From an uncultured Eubacteriales bacterium (GTDB lineage Bacteria > Bacillota > Clostridia > Oscillospirales > Oscillospiraceae), in contig CABRZO010000022.1 of NCBI GenBank assembly GCA_902475455.1, positions 1 to 20,905 on the forward strand: DNA of 20,905 nt. The letters run 5' to 3'. Both the position numbers and the translations under genes were made by a program. Below the pieces are notes generated by a model that was given only the letters and a program-made list of their open reading frames with translations, made no database searches and was not told the origin of the DNA. Below are positions 14,965 to 20,905 of this stretch, in pieces (position 1 is the stretch's first letter; each line of letters starts with the position of its first letter).

Positions 14965-14995
14965 CACTCAAAATGCAAGAGGAGGACTCCGACAA

Positions 14996-16255
14996 ATGGG
15001 TATGACTATGACGCAAAAAATTCTGGCGGCCCATGCGGGACTGCCCAGCGTGGAAGTGGGGCAGCTCATTGAGGCCAAGCTGGATTTCGTCCACGGCAAC
15101 GATGTGACCACGCCGGTGGCCATCGGTGTGCTGGAGAAGTACGGCATCACCCAGATTTTTGACAAAGACAAGATCGGCATTATTCTGGACCATTACACCC
15201 CCTGTAAGGACATTAAGGCGGCCCAGCTCTGCAAGACCGCCCGGGACTTTGCCCGCAAGCACAACATCACCCACTTCTACGATGTGGGCGTGGTGGGCGT
15301 GGAGCACGCCTTTATCCCGGAAAAGGGTCTGGTAATTCCCGGTGACCTGACCATCGGCGCCGACTCCCATACCTGCACCTATGGCGCCCTGGGGGCTTTC
15401 TCCACCGGCGTGGGGTCCACCGACATGGCCGCCGGTATGGCCACCGGTCTGAACTGGTTTAAGGTGCCCCCGGCCATCAAGGTCAATATCCACGGCAAGT
15501 TCAAGCCCTTTGTCTCCGGCAAGGACGTCATGCTCCATCTGATCGGCCTGATCGGGGTGGATGGCGCCCTGTATAAGAGCCTGGAGTTTACCGGCGAGGG
15601 CATCAAAGAGCTAACCATGGATGACCGGTTCACCATCGCCAACATGGCCATCGAAGCCGGCGCCAAGAACGGCATTTTCCCGGTGGACGAGCTGACCCTG
15701 GAGTACATCAAGGGCCGCACCGACCGGCAGCCCGTCATCTATGAGGCCGATCCGGACGCCGAGTATGAACAGGTGGTGGACATCGACCTGAGCCAGCTGG
15801 ACTCCACCGTGGCCATGCCCTATCTACCCGGCAACGCCAAGCTGGTCAAGGAGGTCAAGGGCATTGCCATCGATCAGGTGGTTATCGGCTCCTGCACCAA
15901 CGGCCGCATCAGCGATATGCGGGCCGCGGCCCAGATTCTGAAGGGCCGCAAGGTCCATGACGGCGTCCGCTGCATCGTGCTGCCCGCCACCCAGGACATC
16001 ATCAAGCAGATGATTGACGAGGGCATTTATCAGGATCTGCTGGCCGCCGGCTGCGCCATTTCCACGCCTACCTGCGGACCCTGTCTGGGCGGCCATATGG
16101 GCTGCATGTGCGAAGGGGAGACCTGTGTCTCCACCACCAACCGCAACTTTGTGGGCCGTATGGGACACGTGGATTCCAAAGTGATCCTGGCCAGCCCCGC
16201 TGTGGCCGCCGCTTCCGCTGTGGCCGGCTGCCTGGCGGATCCCGCTGATCTGTAA
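14996..16255 (+). CDS. leuC: 3-isopropylmalate dehydratase, large subunit
   Basis: With LeuD it isomerises 2-isopropylmalate to 3-isopropylmalate in leucine synthesis, using a [4Fe-4S] cluster. It has 419 residues, the shorter LeuC2-type length (E. coli LeuC has 466). The cluster ligands are Cys300 (GSCTNGR), Cys360 and Cys363 (TPTCGPCLGGH). Other family segments are DHYTPCKD and GADSHTCTYGALGAFSTGVG. Members of this subfamily may instead act on homoaconitate, but leuD and leuB directly downstream support the leucine pathway. GGAGG lies 10 nt before the ATG; in-frame ATGs at 15002 and 15008 are less well spaced. Confidence 0.95.
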   Translation: MGMTMTQKILAAHAGLPSVEVGQLIEAKLDFVHGNDVTTPVAIGVLEKYGITQIFDKDKIGIILDHYTPCKDIKAAQLCKTARDFARKHNITHFYDVGVVGVEHAFIPEKGLVIPGDLTIGADSHTCTYGALGAFSTGVGSTDMAAGMATGLNWFKVPPAIKVNIHGKFKPFVSGKDVMLHLIGLIGVDGALYKSLEFTGEGIKELTMDDRFTIANMAIEAGAKNGIFPVDELTLEYIKGRTDRQPVIYEADPDAEYEQVVDIDLSQLDSTVAMPYLPGNAKLVKEVKGIAIDQVVIGSCTNGRISDMRAAAQILKGRKVHDGVRCIVLPATQDIIKQMIDEGIYQDLLAAGCAISTPTCGPCLGGHMGCMCEGETCVSTTNRNFVGRMGHVDSKVILASPAVAAASAVAGCLADPADL

Positions 16256-16274
16256 GAGGGGAGGAGCGTTTACT

Positions 16275-16763
16275 ATGTCTAAAATCTATGTCTATGGCGA
16301 CAACGTGGACACCGATGTCATCATTGCCGCCCGTTATCTGAACGACCCGGATGAGCGGAATCTGGCCGCCCACTGCATGGAAGATATTGACCCTCAGTTT
16401 TCCTCCACTGTGGAACCCGGCGATATCATCGTCGGCGGCGCCAACTTCGGCTGCGGCTCCTCCCGGGAGCATGCTCCTCTGGCCATCAAGGCCAGCGGCG
16501 TCAAATGCGTGATTGCCGCTTCCTTTGCCCGGATCTTTTACCGCAACGCCATCAATATCGGCTTCCCCATCATGGAGTGCCCGGAAGCGGCCGCCAGCAT
16601 CCAGCCCGGCGATCAGGTGAGCGTGGATTTCCGCACCGGCAAGATTACCGATGAGACCACCGGCAAGACCTTCCAGGCGGCTCCGTTCCCTGAATTCATT
16701 GACGGCATCATCGAAAACGGCGGCCTGATGAATTCGCTGAAGGCCCGGGGCCTGGCCAAGTAA
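16275..16763 (+). CDS. leuD: 3-isopropylmalate dehydratase, small subunit
   Basis: Small swivelling subunit that completes the active site of LeuC. It has 162 residues, typical of the short LeuD2 type that pairs with ~420-residue LeuC. Motifs are YGDNVDTDVIIAARYL (near the N terminus) and GGANFGCGSSREHAPLAIK. The loop after the first motif reads YLNDPDER; this loop sets substrate preference in related enzymes, and the Asn at its start differs from forms I can recall. It starts 19 nt after leuC with GAGGGGAGGAG as ribosome-binding site, and leuB follows 18 nt later. Confidence 0.95.
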   Translation: MSKIYVYGDNVDTDVIIAARYLNDPDERNLAAHCMEDIDPQFSSTVEPGDIIVGGANFGCGSSREHAPLAIKASGVKCVIAASFARIFYRNAINIGFPIMECPEAAASIQPGDQVSVDFRTGKITDETTGKTFQAAPFPEFIDGIIENGGLMNSLKARGLAK

Positions 16764-16781
16764 AGAGGGGAGTCATACAAA

Positions 16782-17855
16782 ATGGAATTTAAAATCGCAC
16801 TGATCCGGGGCGACGGCATCGGCCCCGAGGTGGTCAACGGCGCAGTCACCGTCATCGACCGGGTGGCGGAAAAGTTCGGCCACACCATCACTTATGTGGA
16901 TGTGGACATGGGCGGCTGTGCCACCGACAAATATGGCGTCAGCTATCCCGAAGGCACTGCTGAAAAATGCAAGGCCTGCGATGCAGTGCTGCTGGGCGCC
17001 GTGGGCGGCCCCAAGTGGGGCCCGGACAAGCCGGCGGAACAGCGGCCTGAGACGGCCCTGCTGGCCATTCGCAAGGACCTGGGCCTGTTTGCCAACCTGC
17101 GCCACGCCACACTGCGGCCGGCGCTGATTGACGCCTGCCCCCTGAAGGATGAGATCGCCCGGAAGGGTATTGACATCATGATGGTGCGGGAGCTCATCGG
17201 CGGTGTCTATTTCGGCAAGCGGGACCGCTACGACACCCCGGACCGGGGCGTGGAGTGCACCGATCTGATGGCCTATTCCGAGATGGAGATCGAGCGGGTG
17301 GGCCGTCAGGCCTTCGAGCTGGCCATGAAGCGCCGCAAGAAGGTCACCAGTGTGGACAAGGCCAATGTGCTGGAGACCTCCCGGCTGTGGCGCAGCGTCA
17401 TGCACCGGCTGGCTCAGGAGTACCCCGAGGTGGAATATGAGGACTATCTGGTGGACAACACCGCCATGCAGCTGGTCCGGGATCCCTCTCAGTTTGACGT
17501 GGTGGTGACGGAGAATATGTTTGGCGACATCCTCTCCGACGAAGCCTCTATGATCACCGGCTCTCTGGGCATGCTGCCCTCCGCCTCCATCGGCGCCCAG
17601 GCCCCCGGCCTTTATGAGCCCATCCACGGCAGCGCTCCGGACATTGCAGGCCAGGACAAGGCCAATCCCATCGCCACGGTGCTGTCTGTGGCCATGATGT
17701 TCAAATACTCCTTCATCCTTCCCGATGAGGCCGCCGCCATTGAGGCTGCTGTGGACGCGGTTCTGGCGGAAGGGTGGCATACCCCGGATATCGCCGGCAG
17801 CGGCGAGCTGGTGGGCACCAAGCAGATGAGCCAGCTGATCTGCCAGCACATTTGA
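16782..17855 (+). CDS. leuB: 3-isopropylmalate dehydrogenase
   Basis: NAD-dependent oxidative decarboxylation of 3-isopropylmalate to 2-ketoisocaproate, the last step before transamination to leucine. It has 357 residues, normal for the family. Visible segments are GDGIGPEVV (start), LLGAVGGPKW, RELIGGVYFGKRDR, NMFGDILSDEAS (metal-binding Asp residues) and the NAD loop EPIHGSAPDIAGQDKANPIA. GAGGGGAG precedes the ATG. It is the last gene of the leuCDB operon and a strong terminator follows. leuA is not in this window. Confidence 0.97.
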   Translation: MEFKIALIRGDGIGPEVVNGAVTVIDRVAEKFGHTITYVDVDMGGCATDKYGVSYPEGTAEKCKACDAVLLGAVGGPKWGPDKPAEQRPETALLAIRKDLGLFANLRHATLRPALIDACPLKDEIARKGIDIMMVRELIGGVYFGKRDRYDTPDRGVECTDLMAYSEMEIERVGRQAFELAMKRRKKVTSVDKANVLETSRLWRSVMHRLAQEYPEVEYEDYLVDNTAMQLVRDPSQFDVVVTENMFGDILSDEASMITGSLGMLPSASIGAQAPGLYEPIHGSAPDIAGQDKANPIATVLSVAMMFKYSFILPDEAAAIEAAVDAVLAEGWHTPDIAGSGELVGTKQMSQLICQHI

Positions 17856-17886
17856 TTTTTCTGAAAATCGAATATTCAAATTCTGC

Positions 17887-17925
17887 AAAAATCGGAATGC
17901 ATAGAAAGTTGCATTCCGATTTTTT
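17887..17925 (+). terminator. Intrinsic terminator after leuB
   Basis: A perfect 15-base stem, AAAAATCGGAATGCA (17887-17901) with TGCATTCCGATTTTT (17910-17924), an 8-nt loop and a run of six T (17920-17925). It starts 31 nt after the leuB stop and separates the operon from the aminotransferase promoter. Confidence 0.9.
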
Positions 17926-17945
17926 GCAATTTGTATGATTTGCTA

Positions 17946-17974
17946 TTGCATTTTTGCAAGAAGGGGAATATAAT
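17946..17974 (+). promoter_or_regulatory. Sigma-A promoter of the aminotransferase gene
   Basis: TTGCAT (17946-17951), 17 nt, TATAAT (17969-17974). The -10 is a perfect consensus and spacing is ideal. Transcription would start near 17981, which excludes the upstream in-frame start at 17954 and supports the ATG at 18011. Confidence 0.8.
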
Positions 17975-18010
17975 AATGCAGAAATAAGACGGTTTGGAGG
18001 CATTCAGTAC

Positions 18011-19198
18011 ATGAAACCTATTTCCAGCATTGCACGGGGCATTTCCCCTTCCGCCACCATGGCCATCGACGCAATGGCCAAGCAGATGAAGGCCAGCGGT
18101 ATTGACGTGATCTCATTTGGTGCCGGTGAGCCTGATTTTAACACTCCTGAACACATCAAGGAGGCCGGCATCGCCGCCATCAACAACAACCAGACCAGAT
18201 ACACCCCCTCCGCCGGCATTCTGCCTCTGCGGGAGGCCATCTGTGACCGGATTCTGCAGGATACCGGTGTTCATTATGCGCCCAGCCAGATCTGCGTAAC
18301 CAGCGGCGCTAAGCACAATGTCTACATCGCCCTCCAGGCCATTATCAATGCCGGTGAGGAAGTCATTCTGCCCGCTCCTTATTGGGTGACCTATGCGGAG
18401 GCCATCCGTATGGCCGGCGGCGTGCCCATCATTGTGGAGACCACTGAGGAGACCGGCTTCAAGCTGACGCCCGAAATGCTCAGCGACGCCATTACCCCTC
18501 GTTCCAAGGCGGTCATGCTGACCAACCCCTCCAACCCCACCGGTATGGTGTACAGCAGGGAGGAGCTCCAGGCTCTGGCCAACGTGATCCAGCGCCACGA
18601 TCTGTATGTCATCAGCGACGAGATCTATTACATGCTCTGCTATGATAAGCCCTTTGTGAGCATCGCCTCCCTCAGCGAGGATCTGCAGGAGCGCACCATT
18701 ATGATCAACGGCGCTTCCAAGTCCTATGCCATGACCGGCTGGCGTATCGGCTATGCCGCCGCCAACGCCGAAATCGCCAAGGCTATGAGCAACTATCTGA
18801 GCCACTCCACCGGCTCTCCCTGCAGCATCTCTCAGCAGGCCGCCCTGGCTGCCTTCGGCGAGAGCCAGGAGCCCAGCTTCGAGATGAAGAAGGCCTTTGA
18901 CGAGCGCCGCAAGTACTTCTATGAGCGGGTGCAGAATATCCCGGGCGTCAGCTGCCTGATGCCCGAGGGCGCCTTCTACATCTTCATGAACATCAAGGAA
19001 CTGATGGGCAAGACCATTAAGGGCGTGAAGATCAATAACTCCACCGACTTTGCCGCTGCCTTCCTGGAGAAGGGCCTGGTTGCCGTGGTGCCCGGCATCG
19101 CCTTCGGTGCCGAGGGCTATCTGCGCTGGTCCTATGCCACCTCTATGGAGAACATCAAGGAGGGCCTGGACCGTCTGGAGCGCTTCCTGGCAGACTGA
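18011..19198 (+). CDS. Class I pyridoxal-phosphate aminotransferase (aspartate aminotransferase type)
   Basis: Transfers an amino group between an amino acid and a 2-oxo acid. The 395-residue protein belongs to the I-gamma aspartate aminotransferase group (like Thermus and Bacillus AspB). Visible are FGAGEPDFNTPEHI (36-49), NPSNPTG (172-178, Asn175), DEIYY (Asp203, Tyr206), the Schiff-base Lys237 in SKSYAMTGWRIGY, and the substrate Arg in YLRWSYA near the C terminus. Aspartate is the default substrate; aromatic or branched-chain amino acids are possible and the leu genes next door are suggestive only. The start at 18011 is set by the promoter at 17946 and GGAGG at 17996-18000. Own promoter and terminator make it a single-gene unit. 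Confidence 0.93.
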   Translation: MKPISSIARGISPSATMAIDAMAKQMKASGIDVISFGAGEPDFNTPEHIKEAGIAAINNNQTRYTPSAGILPLREAICDRILQDTGVHYAPSQICVTSGAKHNVYIALQAIINAGEEVILPAPYWVTYAEAIRMAGGVPIIVETTEETGFKLTPEMLSDAITPRSKAVMLTNPSNPTGMVYSREELQALANVIQRHDLYVISDEIYYMLCYDKPFVSIASLSEDLQERTIMINGASKSYAMTGWRIGYAAANAEIAKAMSNYLSHSTGSPCSISQQAALAAFGESQEPSFEMKKAFDERRKYFYERVQNIPGVSCLMPEGAFYIFMNIKELMGKTIKGVKINNSTDFAAAFLEKGLVAVVPGIAFGAEGYLRWSYATSMENIKEGLDRLERFLAD

Positions 19199-19218
19199 TA
19201 CAACCTCACAAAACGCCA

Positions 19219-19254
19219 AAAACGGCAATGCCTCATGGAGCGCATTGCCGTTTT
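19219..19254 (+). terminator. Intrinsic terminator after the aminotransferase
   Basis: A perfect 13-base stem, AAAACGGCAATGC (19219-19231) with GCATTGCCGTTTT (19242-19254), a 10-nt loop and four T at the end. The A-run on the left makes it potentially bidirectional. Confidence 0.85.
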
Positions 19255-19294
19255 CCATACCTTGGATTCTTTTCTTGTTTTGCCCGGATTCTTG

Positions 19295-19323
19295 TTTTCA
19301 ATTCCAGGGCCGCGTGTTATAAT
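19295..19323 (+). promoter_or_regulatory. Candidate sigma-A promoter of purB
   Basis: TTTTCA (19295-19300), 17 nt, TATAAT (19318-19323). The -10 is perfect and the -35 keeps 4 of 6 bases. Transcription would begin near 19330, leaving a leader of about 60 nt in which I see neither a purine riboswitch nor a clear PurR box. Confidence 0.7.
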
Positions 19324-19391
19324 GATATTTAGATGATAAAACAAAATCCCGTGTACCGGGTCACACTGAGATGATAAGGAGCCAATGTACC

Positions 19392-20846
19392 ATGAGAAAT
19401 ACGTATGAAAGCCCCCTTGCTTCCCGCTATGCCAGCAAAGAGATGCTGTACATCTTTTCTCCCGATAAGAAATTTTCCACCTGGAGAAAGCTCTGGATTG
19501 CCCTGGCCCGGGCGGAGATGGAGCTGGGCCTCACCAATGAGGACGGCACTCCCACCATCACCCAGGACATGATTGACGAGATGGAGGCCCACGTCACTGA
19601 CATCGACTATGAAATGGCCGCCCAGGAGGAAAAAAAGCTCCGTCACGACGTAATGGCCCATGTTCACACCTTTGGCCACCAGTGCCCCAAGGCGGCGGGT
19701 ATCATCCATCTGGGTGCCACCAGCTGCTATGTTGGTGATAACACCGACATCATCCAGATGAAGGAGGGCCTGGTGTTGGTGCGCAACAAGCTGGTCCAGG
19801 TGCTGGATGCGCTGGGCAAGTTTGCCAAGCGATATAAGGCGCTGCCCACCTTGGGCTTCACCCATTTCCAGGCCGCCCAGATGGTCACCGTGGGCAAGCG
19901 GGCCACCCTCTGGATGAACGAACTGCTGATGGATCTGGAGGAAGTGGAATTCCGTATTGACAGCCTGAAGCTGCTGGGCAGCAAGGGAACCACCGGCACC
20001 CAGGCCAGCTTTATGGAGCTGTTTGACGGCGATACCGACAAGATCAAGGCCCTGGAGCAGAAGATCGCCGCGGAGATGGGCTTTACCTCCGTGGTTCCGG
20101 TCTCCGGCCAGACCTATTCCCGCAAGGTGGACGCCGCTGTGCTGGCCACCCTCTCCGGCATTGCCCAGTCTGCCTCCAAATTTGCCACCGACGTGCGGCT
20201 GCTGTGCCATATGAAGGAGATTGAGGAGCCCTTTGAGAAGAACCAGATTGGCTCCTCCGCCATGCCCTATAAGCGCAACCCCATGCGCAGCGAGCGTATC
20301 TGCTCTCTGGCCCGCTATGTGATCGCCGACGCCACCAACCCCGCCGTGACTTCTGCCACCCAGTGGTTTGAGCGCACTCTGGACGATTCCGCCAACAAGC
20401 GTATCTCTGTACCGGAAGCTTTCCTGGCCATTGACGCCATTCTCAACATTTATCTGAATGTGGCCTCCGGTCTGATTGTACATGAAAAGGTCATCGCCAA
20501 GCACATCCAGGAGGAGCTGCCCTTCATGGCCTCTGAAAATATCATGATGGACGCAGTCCGTCGTGGCGGTGACCGTCAGGTCCTCCATGAGGAGATCCGC
20601 AAGATGTCTATTGAAGCCGGACGCGTGGTAAAAGAGGAGGGCGGCGAAAACAATCTGCTGCAGCTCATTGCCCAGAATCCCATGTTCGGTATGTCTCTGG
20701 AGGAAATTTCCGCCCACATGGATCCTTCTCTGTATATTGGCCGCTGCCCCCAGCAGGTGGATGAATTCCTGGCCCAGGATATTCAGCCCGTACTGGATAA
20801 GTATGCCGAGGCCCTGAACGCCGAGGCAGTGGAGCTTACCGTTTGA
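19392..20846 (+). CDS. purB: Adenylosuccinate lyase, long animal-like type
   Basis: Cleaves SAICAR to AICAR and adenylosuccinate to AMP in purine synthesis. The signature GSSAMPYKRNPMRSER (287-302, catalytic Ser288/289) and GFTHFQ (155-160, His159) are intact. It has 484 residues, about 50 more than the B. subtilis enzyme but equal to the human one, and long stretches such as HDVMAHVHTFG and CPKAAGIIHLGATSCYVGDN match human ADSL as I recall it. The start is taken as the ATG at 19392, 10 nt after AAGGAG (19376-19381); the ATG at 19371 overlaps this site. It is a single-gene unit in this window. Confidence 0.97.
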   Translation: MRNTYESPLASRYASKEMLYIFSPDKKFSTWRKLWIALARAEMELGLTNEDGTPTITQDMIDEMEAHVTDIDYEMAAQEEKKLRHDVMAHVHTFGHQCPKAAGIIHLGATSCYVGDNTDIIQMKEGLVLVRNKLVQVLDALGKFAKRYKALPTLGFTHFQAAQMVTVGKRATLWMNELLMDLEEVEFRIDSLKLLGSKGTTGTQASFMELFDGDTDKIKALEQKIAAEMGFTSVVPVSGQTYSRKVDAAVLATLSGIAQSASKFATDVRLLCHMKEIEEPFEKNQIGSSAMPYKRNPMRSERICSLARYVIADATNPAVTSATQWFERTLDDSANKRISVPEAFLAIDAILNIYLNVASGLIVHEKVIAKHIQEELPFMASENIMMDAVRRGGDRQVLHEEIRKMSIEAGRVVKEEGGENNLLQLIAQNPMFGMSLEEISAHMDPSLYIGRCPQQVDEFLAQDIQPVLDKYAEALNAEAVELTV

Positions 20847-20905
20847 TGATATACCCCTGTATGCCCCAAGAGAAGGCTAAGTAAAGGTGGATGGGATGAA
20901 AGGAA
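20847..20905 (+). other. Tail after purB, possible start of another gene
   Basis: No terminator hairpin is visible. AAAGGTGG (20883-20890) followed by ATG at 20896 could start a new gene (Met-Lys-Gly) cut off by the window end, but three codons cannot be assigned. Confidence 0.2.

Noticed and set aside
14965..14995. T-box or leucine leader peptide before leuC
   Set aside because: The space from the candidate promoter to the ATG is about 25 nt, too short, and no Leu-rich small frame is present.
17954..18010. Extended N terminus of the aminotransferase from the TTG at 17954
   Set aside because: This start lies inside the promoter (between -35 and -10) and the extra residues do not fit the family.
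16773..20717. Long - strand open frames opposite leuB, the aminotransferase and purB
   Set aside because: They follow the borders of the + strand genes and have no recognisable content or ribosome-binding sites.

Overview
The window is chromosomal DNA from a GC-rich, endospore-forming member of the Clostridia. The protein sequences and the gene order point to the Oscillospiraceae group (Flavonifractor/Oscillibacter-like gut anaerobes); this placement is inference. The evidence is a conserved Firmicutes-type core operon, sporulation genes that include spoVM and spoIVA, and high G+C in third codon positions. I found no rRNA, tRNA, CRISPR array, insertion sequence or phage gene. All genes but one are on the + strand, and no stretch longer than 300 bases lacks a gene.

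Positions 1-9538 hold a tightly packed housekeeping operon: priA (5' end missing), def, fmt, rsmB, rlmN, a PP2C phosphatase (prpC), a PASTA-domain Ser/Thr kinase (pknB), rsgA and thiN. It links replication restart, N-terminal formyl-Met handling, rRNA modification, ribosome assembly and envelope signalling. The order matches the B. subtilis priA-def-fmt-rsmB-rlmN-prpC-prkC-rsgA-rpe-thiN-spoVM locus, except that rpe is absent and rsgA overlaps thiN. A strong hairpin follows thiN.

Positions 9557-14206 are a sporulation island. It has a 48-residue membrane microprotein, a 23-residue SpoVM, a SipL-like SPOCS/LysM protein, the coat ATPase SpoIVA, a small single-pass membrane protein, and a SpoIVFB-type M50 intramembrane protease. 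It therefore groups the membrane anchor (SpoVM), coat scaffold (SpoIVA) and SpoIVA partner (SipL) with a probable pro-sigma-K processing pair. Two candidate sigma-E promoters with identical spacing sit in front of the sipL-spoIVA and spoIVF-like units. This island is the most interesting part of the window.

Positions 14254-20846 are metabolic. A Crp/Fnr-family regulator on the - strand diverges from leuC-leuD-leuB (leucine synthesis), with a palindromic operator candidate between them. A class I aminotransferase and a purB of the long, animal-like type follow, each as its own unit with a clear promoter; the leu operon and the aminotransferase also end in clear terminators. The last 59 bases hold no complete gene.
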